A stretch of DNA of 34,967 bases from Deltaproteobacteria bacterium (GTDB lineage Bacteria > Desulfobacterota > GWC2-55-46), in the NCBI GenBank assembly GCA_016234955.1, contig JACRNN010000174.1, forward strand, positions 1 to 34,967. Direction: 5' to 3'. Within the stretch, counting starts at the first letter, position 1, and the number at the start of each line of letters is the position of its first letter. Both the position numbers and the translations under genes were made by a program. The notes beneath the pieces are model-generated. The model was not told the DNA's origin, searched no databases, and was given only the letters and a program-made list of their open reading frames with translations. Positions 7,659 to 16,323 of this stretch are shown in pieces.

Positions 7659-10049
7659 TTAAAACTCCTCCCCGCCACCCTCCGTCCCGTTGAGGCCGTC
7701 TTCCATGCGGGCGGACGGTTGGAGGGCTGTCAGAGGGGCCTCACTGCCGTAGAGGCGTTTGAACTCCAGGTAGCTCCCGATCACCTTTTTGACGTACCGC
7801 CGCGTCTCCGGGTACGGTATCGATTCGATGAACTCGTCCGTCTCCGCGGGCAGGGTCCCGGCCCAGCGCAGGGCGGCGTTCGGCCCGGCGTTGTAGCCCG
7901 CTATCGTCAGGACGAGGTCGTTGTTAAACCTGCCGCTCAAGTGCTCCACGTACCATGCGCCAAGCTCGATATTGAGGTCGGGGTCGAAGAGGTCGAAGGG
8001 GTCCAGCGGCCCCTTGCCGAGCTCTCTGGCCACAAGCCTGCCGGTCGATGGCATGAGCTGCATGAGCCCGATGGCCCCGGCGGTCGATACCACTTCAGGG
8101 TTGAAGGCGCTCTCCTCCCTCATGATCGCGGCGATCATGAACGGGCCGGGCGAGAGGCCCCGCGCCTTCTTCCTTGCAAGCTCCACTATGCCCTGTGGAA
8201 ATGCGATGGCTGTATAGTCCCTTCTTGCCGCGCCCTTTGACGCCCTCTTGAACGCGGCGAGACGCCCCCCGTAGACGCTCAGGGCCCTGTGGTAATCGCC
8301 GACCCTCCGGTAAAGGTCCGCTATCTCAAATATGGCGTCCTCGTCGTTTGAGTACCTGCGGGCGAGAATATCAAGCTCGGAGGCCGCGCGGGAATTGAGG
8401 CCGAGGGTCAATAGCTCCATAGCCTCGATATAGCGCTCTTCAAGGGTGATAAGGCTTTCATCGTCCGCCGGCGGGCGGGCCTCTGCGACGGAGGCTGGCA
8501 CGATATCCCGCCCGGCCTCAGGGACGCGGGGTTCCGGGACACGGCCCTCCTCCATCCGCCCGATGCGCTCCCCGGCAAGATATCCGTAATACGTCCGCCT
8601 GAACCCGTTGACGAGCTTTTCATAGCCAGCCCTGGCGGCTTCCATGCGCCCGGCCCTCTCGGCGCTCCTTGCGCTCCAGTAGAGGAACCGGGGGGCGTGC
8701 GCGCCGTGGATGGACGAGTACGATGAAAACGTCCGGCAGGCGTCGTCGAACCTGCCGGACCTGTACTCCATCCAGCCCGATGACCAGAGTCCGTCGTCCG
8801 CGAAGGGGGTGGACTTGAAGCGGTCCAGTACCTTTCCGTAGTAATTGAGAGCCCTGTCCGCGTCCCTCTGCTCGAAGTACCTGCCGAGGTATATGCTTAC
8901 CTGGGCGCTCTGGGTGGAGTCCGGGTGCTTGCCGGAGAGCCTCTTCTCCGTATTTATAAGGAGCTTCTCATTGCCCCCCCTGAGCGCTATGAGCGCCAGC
9001 GTTGCGAGCGCCTCCGCCTCTTTTTCCGGGTCTTTCGCCTTGAGGTATTCCTTGAGCAGATCTTCGGCCCTGGGGTACTGCTTGAGCCTCATATAAGACC
9101 GGGCGGTCTTCAACACGGCCCTGCCGTAATACTCTGATTTCTTATCTTTTAAAAGCGGCGCCAGCTCGGAGACGGCCTTTCCATAGCGGGCGGATTCAAA
9201 GAACTTCCCGGCCCGTTGGTACCTCTCCCGCGGGGAGGGCTCGCCCCCGGCCGCGCCAGCCGGCCTTATCATCGACAGGAGCCCTTCGGCCCTGCCTGAC
9301 GCCGGGTGGAGGGGATAAGAGAAAAGGATGCTTCTTACGGGCTCAAGCGCGCCCGCCGTATCGCCGAGGGCTATGGAGGCCTGCGCCGACCCCAGGAGCG
9401 CATCCGGGACGAGCGCGTGCCTCGGGTATGCGGAAAGGAATTTCAAGAACCCGTCCTTCGCCTCCTCGAACCTCCCCATATCCATGAGCGCGCCGGAGCG
9501 CTGTAAGAGTATTTCGGGCTTGAGGGCCGTATCAGGGAAGAGGGTGAGGATCGAATCGTATGAGGCGAGCGCCTCATGGGGCCTGTTTCCCCGCCTCAGG
9601 GCCATGGCCGAGTAAAAAGTGATATAATCCTCTATATCCGTAAGCGGCGCCGCCTCTTTGAAGAAGTCAAGGGCGTTGTCCGCTTTGCCCTCCGCGTCGT
9701 TGAGGGCGTGCATCCCGAGAAGGAATGACGCCCTAACGGCCCATACTGTGCCGGGGTGCCTCCGGCGTATCTCGTTGAGCCTGGCAAGATTTTTTTCGGA
9801 GCCGGACCTGTTCTCATTTACCGCCGAGTGAAAGAGCCTCTCCGCGGAGACGCCGCTATCGTCCGAAGGCGGTCTTTTATCGTTATTATCGATTGGCGGG
9901 GGGACTGGCGCGGCAACAACGTATTGGCCGGGCGTTGCCGGTTCTTCCACAACGCCGCTGCGGAGGGCGCACGACGTCAGGGCGCATGTCAGGAGGCCAA
10001 TTGCGGCGGTCCTGAAAAAATAACGGGAAAACGCTCTTTCATCCCCCAT
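7659..10049 (-). CDS. slt: Soluble lytic murein transglycosylase (Slt70-type) lipoprotein
   Basis: This enzyme cuts the MurNAc-GlcNAc bond of peptidoglycan to form 1,6-anhydro ends and acts in the periplasm. It has 796 residues from ATG 10049, chosen for GAGGAG 8 bases upstream and because it gives a good signal: basic ERAFSRYFFR, hydrophobic AAIGLLTCA, lipobox LTSC. Residues about 60-600 are TPR-like alpha-helical repeats (for example FFKEAAPLTDIEDYITFYSA). The C-terminal SLT domain (about 625-770) carries MREESAFNPE with catalytic Glu646, then GAIGLMQLMPST and IAGYNAGP. A longer frame to 10130 crosses the promoter and a repeat and is rejected. A promoter with perfect TATAAT lies at 10075-10103 and a terminator abuts the stop. 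It is divergent from glgP. Confidence 0.93.
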   Translation of the reverse strand: MGDERAFSRYFFRTAAIGLLTCALTSCALRSGVVEEPATPGQYVVAAPVPPPIDNNDKRPPSDDSGVSAERLFHSAVNENRSGSEKNLARLNEIRRRHPGTVWAVRASFLLGMHALNDAEGKADNALDFFKEAAPLTDIEDYITFYSAMALRRGNRPHEALASYDSILTLFPDTALKPEILLQRSGALMDMGRFEEAKDGFLKFLSAYPRHALVPDALLGSAQASIALGDTAGALEPVRSILFSYPLHPASGRAEGLLSMIRPAGAAGGEPSPRERYQRAGKFFESARYGKAVSELAPLLKDKKSEYYGRAVLKTARSYMRLKQYPRAEDLLKEYLKAKDPEKEAEALATLALIALRGGNEKLLINTEKRLSGKHPDSTQSAQVSIYLGRYFEQRDADRALNYYGKVLDRFKSTPFADDGLWSSGWMEYRSGRFDDACRTFSSYSSIHGAHAPRFLYWSARSAERAGRMEAARAGYEKLVNGFRRTYYGYLAGERIGRMEEGRVPEPRVPEAGRDIVPASVAEARPPADDESLITLEERYIEAMELLTLGLNSRAASELDILARRYSNDEDAIFEIADLYRRVGDYHRALSVYGGRLAAFKRASKGAARRDYTAIAFPQGIVELARKKARGLSPGPFMIAAIMREESAFNPEVVSTAGAIGLMQLMPSTGRLVARELGKGPLDPFDLFDPDLNIELGAWYVEHLSGRFNNDLVLTIAGYNAGPNAALRWAGTLPAETDEFIESIPYPETRRYVKKVIGSYLEFKRLYGSEAPLTALQPSARMEDGLNGTEGGGEEF

Positions 10050-10074
10050 CTGCACGGCTCCTCGACCGGAGACC

Positions 10075-10103
10075 ATTATAACAGCGTTCCGGTCTGACTT
10101 CAA
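10075..10103 (-). promoter_or_regulatory. Sigma-70 promoter for slt
   Basis: On the minus strand TTGAAG (10103-10098) and a perfect TATAAT (10080-10075) are spaced by 17 bases. Start of transcription is expected about 20 bases before ATG 10049. Confidence 0.75.
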
Positions 10104-10120
10104 TACGCCTTTTAGGCGTT

Positions 10121-10234
10121 GAACATGCATAGCGAGCGTCCAGCCCGCAACCTGTTGCGGGGTCGAGCGAGCGAATAGAAAATGTTTCCTTACATATCGA
10201 AGATTCCCCGCGGAAAAGCCGCGGGGAGCTTCAA
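10121..10234 (+). repeat. GAACATGCAT...AGCTTCAA intergenic repeat, copy 1
   Basis: It begins GAACATGCATAGCGAGCG, carries a CCCGCAACCTGTTGCGGG stem, then CTTAC-type linker and a CCCCGCGG/CCGCGGGG stem with loop AAAAG, and ends AGCTTCAA. It is closely similar to 16137-16260 along its length and lies between the divergent slt and glgP promoters. Confidence 0.8.
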
Positions 10235-10273
10235 CGGCTTAATGACAAGCGGGCGCCTTTAAAAAATTATTAT

Positions 10274-10302
10274 TTGGCAGACCATTGCCGTTCATGTATA
10301 AT
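10274..10302 (+). promoter_or_regulatory. Sigma-70 promoter for glgP
   Basis: TTGGCA (10274-10279) and a perfect TATAAT (10297-10302) are spaced by 17 bases, about 70 bases before the glgP start. Confidence 0.78.
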
Positions 10303-10372
10303 CCAAAACGTCCGCAGGCCCCTTTATCGGGGTCTTGCGTCAAAAAGGCATAAAAAATCGATACGGGGTGCT

Positions 10373-12088
10373 ATGCAATACATTCAGGAGTTCCTATCCG
10401 AGCCGAAGATAGCCTATTTTTCCATGGAGGTCGGTTTCAGGAACGACATACCCACCTACAGCGGGGGCCTCGGCGTGCTCGCCGGAGACACGATAAAATC
10501 CGCGGCGGACCTCCATCTGCCGGTGGTCGCGGTGACGCTTATCCACAGGAAGGGCTTCTTCAGGCAAAAACTCGATGAAAAGGGCACTCAGACCGAGTTC
10601 CCGGAGGAGTGGAACCCGGCGGAGAACATGGACCTCCTGCCCCAGAAGATACACCTGAACATAGAGGGCAGGGAGGTGACGGTACAGGCCTGGGTATACA
10701 AGATCACCTGCATTGCGACCAGGTGGAACGTGCCCATCTTCTTCCTCGACACCGACGTCCCGGACAATACGCCCGAGGACAGGAGGATAACGGATTCTCT
10801 ATACGGGGGGGACGACAGGTACAGGTTCAAGCAGGAGGCGGTGCTTGGCATAGGCGGGGTGCGGATGCTCAGGGCGCTGGGGTTCAGGATAAAGAAGTAC
10901 CACATGAACGAGGGGCACGCCAGCCTTCTGACCCTCGAGCTCCTTTCCAGGCACAGGCGCGATATCGAGGCGGTATGGGACGAAAGGGCGACATGGGACG
11001 TGGAAAAGGTCAAGGACCTGTGCGTATTCACGACCCATACGCCGGTGGAGGCCGGCCATGACAAGTTCGACTACGGCCTTGTCAGGGAGGTCCTGGGCGA
11101 CTATTTCCCGCTGGAGGTGCTCAAGGACCTGGCCGGGAAGGACAAGCTCAACATGACGCTCCTCGCCATGAACCTGAGCCAGTATATAAACGGCGTGGCG
11201 AAGAAGCACGGAGAGGTCTCCAAGGCGCTCTTCCCCGGCTACGAGATTCAGGCCATAACAAACGGCGTCCACACCTTCACCTGGACCTGCGAGAGCTTCG
11301 CGAGGCTCTATGACAAATACTTCCCCGGATGGGCCAACGAGCCGGAACTCTTCGTGAGGATCGGCAAGATCCCGGACGCCGAGCTGTGGGACGCCCACAT
11401 GGAGGCCAAGAAAAAGCTCATAGACTACGTCAACGGCGTCACCGGGGCGGGAATGAAGCACGACATACTTACCCTGGGCTTCGCCAGGAGGGCCACGGCC
11501 TACAAGAGGGCCAACCTCCTCTTCTGGGATACCGACAGGCTGAGGAGGATAGGAAAGGGCAGGCTCCAGGTAATATACGCCGGCAAGGCGCACCCGCGGG
11601 ACGCGGACGGCAAGAGGAACATAGAAGAGATATTCAGGCGGGCCGCTGAGCTCAAGGCCGACATAAACATCGTCTATCTCGAGAACTATAACATGGACAC
11701 GGCCCTGAAGCTCGTCTCCGGGGTGGACGTCTGGCTCAATACGCCGATGAGGCCGAGGGAGGCCTCGGGCACCAGCGGCATGAAGGCGGCCCACAACGGG
11801 GTGCTGAACTTCAGCGTCCTCGACGGCTGGTGGATAGAGGGGCACATAGAGGGGTACACGGGCTGGTCGATAGGCCCGGCCCCCACTGAATCGACGCTGG
11901 CCCGCACCTCCGATGAGATGGACGCCGAGGACCTCTACCAGAAGCTCGAGCACCAGGTGTTGCCGAAGTTCTATGAAGGCAGGCATATCTGGATAAGGAT
12001 GATGCAGAACGCCATAGGGAAAAACGCCTACTACTTCAACTCCCACAGGATGATGAGAAGGTATGTGACAGAGGCATATATAAGGTAG
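10373..12088 (+). CDS. glgP: Alpha-glucan (glycogen) phosphorylase, short bacterial type
   Basis: This GT35 enzyme releases glucose 1-phosphate from alpha-1,4-glucan using inorganic phosphate and pyridoxal phosphate. It has 571 residues from ATG 10373, with GGGG four bases before the start. An upstream extension to 10274 would start inside the promoter and is rejected. Seen: PKIAYFSMEVGF and YSGGLGVLAGD at the N-terminus, the HMNEGHASLL segment, GFARRATAYKRANL, and the PLP loop EASGTSGMKAAHNG with the cofactor lysine near 471. It lacks the extra N-terminal domain of longer family members, and so belongs to the compact TIGR02094-like group (family inference). It has its own promoter. The GH13 enzyme at 19913-21892 probably acts on the same glucan. 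Confidence 0.94.
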   Translation: MQYIQEFLSEPKIAYFSMEVGFRNDIPTYSGGLGVLAGDTIKSAADLHLPVVAVTLIHRKGFFRQKLDEKGTQTEFPEEWNPAENMDLLPQKIHLNIEGREVTVQAWVYKITCIATRWNVPIFFLDTDVPDNTPEDRRITDSLYGGDDRYRFKQEAVLGIGGVRMLRALGFRIKKYHMNEGHASLLTLELLSRHRRDIEAVWDERATWDVEKVKDLCVFTTHTPVEAGHDKFDYGLVREVLGDYFPLEVLKDLAGKDKLNMTLLAMNLSQYINGVAKKHGEVSKALFPGYEIQAITNGVHTFTWTCESFARLYDKYFPGWANEPELFVRIGKIPDAELWDAHMEAKKKLIDYVNGVTGAGMKHDILTLGFARRATAYKRANLLFWDTDRLRRIGKGRLQVIYAGKAHPRDADGKRNIEEIFRRAAELKADINIVYLENYNMDTALKLVSGVDVWLNTPMRPREASGTSGMKAAHNGVLNFSVLDGWWIEGHIEGYTGWSIGPAPTESTLARTSDEMDAEDLYQKLEHQVLPKFYEGRHIWIRMMQNAIGKNAYYFNSHRMMRRYVTEAYIR

Positions 12089-12154
12089 GCTGTCCGCGGT
12101 CTCCTTATCAATCCCCTCGGGGGAGCGTGCGGCAAAGGCCCTATCCTCCCCTCA

Positions 12155-12180
12155 CTCCCCTCCCTTGCAAGAGAGGGGAG
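12155..12180. repeat. Hairpin downstream of glgP
   Basis: CTCCCCTC and GAGGGGAG form an 8-bp stem around a 10-base loop, about 65 bases after the glgP stop. There is no T-run. The rest of 12089-12470 shows no convincing gene or motif. Confidence 0.5.
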
Positions 12181-12471
12181 GCGTTGGCTCTGCGCCGGAT
12201 ACCCGCGGCTTGGGCTTAAAACCGGTTCATCTCTCCTTCCGCCGCTCGCCGGCGATGGACGCCCGGCGTCGACAACCCGCCTCCCCTTTCAAGGAATAGC
12301 CGCTTGACGCCTTCCAACATACCCGTGCCGCACCCTGACTTTAAAGCCTTTTGCCATTATGACGCCACGCAGGCGCAAAATGCTCTTGAACAAAGCGCGA
12401 TTTAAGACTAAGATTATCAAATAAGTCCCGAATGGGCCCTCCCCCGGCCCGGAAGCCCCGGAGGGCGGAAC

Positions 12472-12537
12472 GATGAACCACCCCGGAGCAAGCTCCGGGG
12501 TATCCGGAGGAATTATACCCGGAGGAAACGTTAAATC
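12472..12537 (+). repeat. Hairpin plus ATTATACCCGGAGGAAACGTTAAA repeat before the Rrf2 gene
   Basis: A perfect stem CCCCGGAGC/GCTCCGGGG with loop AA (12481-12500) is followed by TATCCGGAGG, AATTATACCC and GGAGGAAACGTTAAA (ending 12535). The same order of elements is seen at 21967-22079 and 27541-27610. It ends about 20 bases before the Rrf2 start, so it lies in that gene's leader. Confidence 0.65.
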
Positions 12538-12554
12538 ACTATCAAGGAGGAACG

Positions 12555-13010
12555 ATGCTTCAGTTGACAAGGGACGGAGAGTACGCCGTGAGGGCCGTGC
12601 TCCATCTCGCCTCTCAGCCGGACGGCAAGATTTCGCTCATAACCGAGATATCCGAGACACAGGACGTGCCCAAGAGCTATCTCTCCAAGATAATGCAGCA
12701 CCTCACGAGGGCCGGCCTTGTGAAGTCCAGGCGCGGGGCCAGGGGCGGCTTCGCGCTTGCGCGCCCGGCTGAGACCATTACATTGAGGCAGGTCATCGAG
12801 GCCATAGAGGGCAATATCTACCTGAACGTCTGCCTCATCAGAAAGGGCGAGTGCAAGAGGGACGAGATGTGCCCGGTGCACGTGGTATGGATAGAGGCCC
12901 AGAGAAGACTCTTTGAGGTGTTGGACGGCAAGACGATGGCCCAGCTCGTCAATGACGCCGCGGACATAAAGAAGCGGCTTGATAAGGAACGGGGCAGGCG
13001 GAGGGCATAG
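12555..13010 (+). CDS. Rrf2-family transcriptional regulator, probable [2Fe-2S] protein (IscR/NsrR-like)
   Basis: A 151-residue DNA-binding regulator. The Rrf2 winged helix is clear: MLQLTRDGEYAVRAVLHLA, a recognition segment VPKSYLSKIMQHLTRAGLV, and the wing SRRGARGGFALARP. The cluster loop has Cys93, Cys100 and Cys106, then His109 (C-X6-C-X5-C-X2-H), close to the IscR ligand set, so it probably senses iron-sulfur status, nitric oxide or redox. The start ATG 12555 has an excellent site (AAGGAGG). It stands alone: no isc/suf or nitrosative-stress genes are in the window, so its targets are unknown. The leader contains a repeat hairpin. Confidence 0.92.
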   Translation: MLQLTRDGEYAVRAVLHLASQPDGKISLITEISETQDVPKSYLSKIMQHLTRAGLVKSRRGARGGFALARPAETITLRQVIEAIEGNIYLNVCLIRKGECKRDEMCPVHVVWIEAQRRLFEVLDGKTMAQLVNDAADIKKRLDKERGRRRA

Positions 13011-13141
13011 GCCGCGGCGGCCGCGGCCCGCTCCGCCTCTCTCCCCAACCCTTCCTCAACATGCCTCGAAAGAGGCCCCCTCAGGGCGCGCTTGACGCAA
13101 GGCCCCATTTAATGGTGTAATTATGCCATACGGTCATTAAA

Positions 13142-13174
13142 GGCGGCGCGTCCCCTTTCAGGGGACGCGCCGCC
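13142..13174. terminator. Strong 14-bp hairpin between the Rrf2 gene and the histidine kinase
   Basis: GGCGGCGCGTCCCC pairs perfectly with GGGGACGCGCCGCC around loop TTTCA. On the plus strand no T-run follows. On the minus strand TTTAATG follows. It is probably a transcription-end or insulating structure, but if the kinase started at GTG 13177 it would hide that gene's ribosome site. Confidence 0.55.
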
Positions 13175-13221
13175 TCGTGCGGTTACGCGCCTTTATATTA
13201 TCTCATTTAAAAGGACGGGGC

Positions 13222-15690
13222 TTGCTTTGGCTCCGCCTAAGAGTTCCGACCTTGGACACCTCGGGAAAAAAGCCCTCTGCCTTCTCCATCCGCGTTATCA
13301 TCGTTGCCGGCGTATTTTCGTGCGCGCTCGCCGTCATAGGCATGACCGTCCACACGGCAGTGGCCTTCGCCGCGCTCGGCTCAGGCGTCGCGACGTTTGC
13401 ATGGATCGGAGGCCCGGATAGAAAGAAAGTCTCCCCCGCATGGCTGCCGGTCGCGATAGGGCTTGCCGCCGTTGTAATAACGATGACCCTCTATCAGGCG
13501 CTCTCCGCCCGCGAAAAGGCCGCTATAGAGCATACGGTAGAATCAAAGGTCGAAGCAAACAGGGACGAGATCCAGGACCACATGAATCTGCTGGTGTTGG
13601 CGTTGGAGCGCATGGCCGGCCGGTGGAATAAAAACGGCAGGCCGGATAGATCCCTGTGGGAGTACGACGCGACGCTCTATGTCAGGCACTACGCGGGCTT
13701 TGAGGCCATAGAATGGGTCGACGCCTCGCTCCGGGAGCGCTGGGTGGTGACGTCCGGCGGCAACGTCCGTCCTGAACCGGGGGTCGTCAAGCAGATAGAG
13801 GGCGGCCTGCGAAAGGATGTGGCGCCGGGAAAGGCACGGGTTTCGTACGCGGTGGAGCCAAGGCCGGGGGTAAAGGGGCTGGCCGTGTCGGTCCCCCTTT
13901 TCCGAGGAAAGACCTTTGACGGCTTTATAGTAGGCGTCTTGCGGAGCGGGGATACGCTCAAGCCCCTTCTCCGCGATCTCTTCGACGAGGGGTTCTCCGT
14001 TGAGGTTTCAAGCGGGGGCAACGAGCTCTACAGAGAGGCGCAGACCGGTACTGGCACGGAGTTCGCCCATGCGACCGGGTTTGCGCTCTACAACACCCCC
14101 TGGACCGTGCGGATATGGCCTAACCGGGAGTACCTCGACGAGGCGTGGTCGCCCCTGCCCGGGGTCGTGCTGGGCATGGGGCTCGTAACGTCCTTTCTGC
14201 TCATGGGGGTGGTCTACTTCCACCAGACCGCGCGGCGCAGGGAGGGTGATGTAAAGGCGGCCAACCTGGTCCTTAAGCACGAGGTCCTGGAGAGGACTCA
14301 TGCCGAGAAGAGGGTTGCGCGCCTGAACGGGCTCTATTCGGTCCTGAGCGGGGTAAACGAGGCGATAGTCAGGGAACGCGATATGGAAAAGCTCTACAGG
14401 GAGGTCTGCCGAATAGCCGTCGAGGATGGCGGGTTCAGGATGGCGTGGGTCGGCGTCGCGGACCCGGAGGGCCGGACGATAAGGCCCGCGGCGCATTGGG
14501 AAAATGAACCAGGGTTTCTCGATAGTATAGATGCGTCGACAACCGGCCGGGGCCCTCTGGGACGTGTAATCTCCGACGGGATGAATTACATATGCAACGA
14601 CACCGGGCGCGGCCCGGATGCCGGGCCGTGGGAAAAGGCGGCCATGGAGCGCGGCTACAGGTCCACCGCGGCCTTCCCCTTGAGGGTGAATTCCATGAAC
14701 GCGGGGGCATTGTGCCTTTACTCCGGAGAGCCGGATTCCTTCGACGACGAGCAGATACTGCTCCTTGATTCGCTTGCGGCGGACATCTCATTCGCCCTTG
14801 AGTCCGCCGAGAGGGAGAAGCGGCGCAAGGCCGCGGAGGAAGAGCTCGCGAGGTACAGCGAGCACCTCGAGGAGATGGTCGAGGAGAGGACGGCCGAGCT
14901 CGAGGAATTGAACGAGAAGCTCACCCTCGAGGTCCGCGTGCGGAAAGAGGCCGAGGACGCGATGGCGAAGGTCAACACGGTCCTCGGGAAGAAGAACAGG
15001 GAGCTTGAGGGGGTCAATAAGGAGCTTGAGTCGTTCACGTACTCCGCCTCTCACGACCTTCAGGAGCCTCTGCGCATCGTGGCCGGCTACGTCCAACTCC
15101 TCGGCCGCCGGTACAAGGGGAGGCTCGAGCCCGAGGCCGATGAGTTCATCGACTACGCGGTGGACGCCACCGTCAGGATGCAGGCGCTTATAAACGACAT
15201 ACTCTCATACTCGAGGGTCGGCGCGCGCCATTTGAAGTTCAAGCACGTTGACTGCGAAAGGGTCCTGGGCCGCGCCCTCTCGGACCTGAAGGCCGCGGTG
15301 CAGGAGGCCGGCGCCATTATTATCCACGACCCTCTCCCGACCGTAATGGCTGACGAGACACAGATGGAACGGCTCTTCGACAACCTCCTCGGCAACGCGG
15401 TCAAGTATTGCGCGGGCAAGGCCCCGGAGGTGCGCGTCTCCGCCATTGAAGGACCCGACGGGTGGCTCTTCAAGTTCCGGGACAACGGCATAGGCATAGA
15501 CCCGAGGCACCACGACCGCATATGGATAATGTTCCAGCGCCTCCACGGCAAGAACGAGTACTCGGGGACAGGGATAGGGCTTGCGATCTGCAAAAAAGTT
15601 GTGGAAAATCACGGGGGTAGAATCTGGGTGGAGAGCACGCTTGGACAGGGGTCAACCTTTTGCTTTACAATACCGCACAGGAGAGGTTAG
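13222..15690 (+). CDS. Membrane histidine kinase, CHASE-GAF-HisKA-HATPase
   Basis: A sensor kinase of about 822 residues. The N-terminus has three membrane helices (VIIVAGVFSCALAVIGM; FAALGSGVATFAWI; LPVAIGLAAVVITMTL). A periplasmic CHASE-type sensor follows (ERMAGRW, YVRHYAGFEAIEWVD), then a fourth helix (VVLGMGLVTSFLLMGVVYF), a GAF domain, and a coiled coil (about 535-600). The H-box is SASHDLQEPLR (His611), with N-box LLGNAVKY, G1 DNGIGIDP and G2 GTGIGLAICKKVVE. TTG 13222 is chosen because AAGGA lies at proper spacing; GTG 13177 is an alternative directly after a strong hairpin. The HDLQEPLR box is the type found in Cph1-like kinases, and the next gene is an Rcp1-type receiver one base away, so they are a pair. 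Signal unknown. Confidence 0.88.
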   Translation: MLWLRLRVPTLDTSGKKPSAFSIRVIIVAGVFSCALAVIGMTVHTAVAFAALGSGVATFAWIGGPDRKKVSPAWLPVAIGLAAVVITMTLYQALSAREKAAIEHTVESKVEANRDEIQDHMNLLVLALERMAGRWNKNGRPDRSLWEYDATLYVRHYAGFEAIEWVDASLRERWVVTSGGNVRPEPGVVKQIEGGLRKDVAPGKARVSYAVEPRPGVKGLAVSVPLFRGKTFDGFIVGVLRSGDTLKPLLRDLFDEGFSVEVSSGGNELYREAQTGTGTEFAHATGFALYNTPWTVRIWPNREYLDEAWSPLPGVVLGMGLVTSFLLMGVVYFHQTARRREGDVKAANLVLKHEVLERTHAEKRVARLNGLYSVLSGVNEAIVRERDMEKLYREVCRIAVEDGGFRMAWVGVADPEGRTIRPAAHWENEPGFLDSIDASTTGRGPLGRVISDGMNYICNDTGRGPDAGPWEKAAMERGYRSTAAFPLRVNSMNAGALCLYSGEPDSFDDEQILLLDSLAADISFALESAEREKRRKAAEEELARYSEHLEEMVEERTAELEELNEKLTLEVRVRKEAEDAMAKVNTVLGKKNRELEGVNKELESFTYSASHDLQEPLRIVAGYVQLLGRRYKGRLEPEADEFIDYAVDATVRMQALINDILSYSRVGARHLKFKHVDCERVLGRALSDLKAAVQEAGAIIIHDPLPTVMADETQMERLFDNLLGNAVKYCAGKAPEVRVSAIEGPDGWLFKFRDNGIGIDPRHHDRIWIMFQRLHGKNEYSGTGIGLAICKKVVENHGGRIWVESTLGQGSTFCFTIPHRRG

Positions 15691-15691
15691 A

Positions 15692-16135
15692 ATGAACGCA
15701 GGGACAGGCAGGCTTATCGAGATTTTGATGGTTGAGGACAACCCGGCGGATGTCCGCCTCACCGTCGAGGCGTTCAAGGACGCCAAGGTGCTCAACCACT
15801 TGAACGTCGTCCATGACGGCGAAGAGGCGATGGAATATCTGCGCCACGGGGGCAAGTACGCCGACGCACCCCGTCCGGACCTCATACTCCTGGACCTCAA
15901 CCTGCCGAAGATGGACGGCAGGGAGGTGCTCGAGGAGATCAAAAAAGACCAGGACCTCAAAAGGATCCCGGTCGTAGTCCTTACGACGTCGGACGACGAG
16001 CGGGATATACTGAAGGCCTACGACCTCCACGTGAACGCGTACGTGACAAAACCCGTCGCGCTCGACCAGTTCGTGAGGATAGTCGAAGCCGTAGATGATT
16101 TCTGGTTCTCCGTTGTGAAGCTTCCGCCCAGGTAA
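15692..16135 (+). CDS. Single-domain response regulator, Rcp1 type
   Basis: A 147-residue stand-alone receiver. Acid pocket Glu15-Asp16 (MVEDNPADVRL), phosphoacceptor Asp68 (DLILLDLNLPKMDG), TTSDD and the conserved Lys120 (YVTKP) are all present. The VEDNPAD start and long alpha4-beta5 region are typical of Rcp1 partners of HDLQEPLR-type kinases. ATG 15692 has AGGAGAGG upstream, which lies inside the end of the kinase gene. The two genes are one base apart and surely co-transcribed. With no output domain, it likely relays phosphate or binds a protein partner. A copy of the GAACATGCAT repeat starts directly after its stop codon. Confidence 0.93.
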   Translation: MNAGTGRLIEILMVEDNPADVRLTVEAFKDAKVLNHLNVVHDGEEAMEYLRHGGKYADAPRPDLILLDLNLPKMDGREVLEEIKKDQDLKRIPVVVLTTSDDERDILKAYDLHVNAYVTKPVALDQFVRIVEAVDDFWFSVVKLPPR

Positions 16136-16136
16136 G

Positions 16137-16260
16137 GAACATGCATGGCGAGCGCTTGACCCCGCAACTTGTTGCGGGGTCAAGCGTCTGAAGCGAATCG
16201 GATATAGATACTTCCTTACGCGTCGAAGATTTCCCGCGGAAAAGCCGCGAGAAGCTTCAA
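16137..16260 (+). repeat. GAACATGCAT...AGCTTCAA intergenic repeat, copy 2, with long palindrome
   Basis: A full copy of the family at 10121-10234. It contains a near-perfect hairpin at 16153-16186: CGCTTGACCCCGCAAC, then TT, then its exact reverse complement. A second stem CCCGCGG/CCGCG lies near the end. It fills most of the space between the receiver gene and the sigma-54 activator and may end or process the kinase operon transcript. Confidence 0.82.
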
Positions 16261-16323
16261 TCCCGGTCTTTCCAACCAGGCCGCCCGGCCCCATCGACAG
16301 GTAAAACAGAAGAAGACGCGGAT

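Noticed and set aside
10799..12046. Long open frame (415 codons) antisense to glgP
   Set aside because: Arg/Pro/His/Val-rich shadow of the phosphorylase frame with no ribosome site or recognisable motif.
12289..12570. 93-codon minus-strand frame before the Rrf2 gene
   Set aside because: Much of it is the reverse complement of the hairpin repeat (LTFPPGIIPP) and it runs into the Rrf2 start; not a plausible protein.
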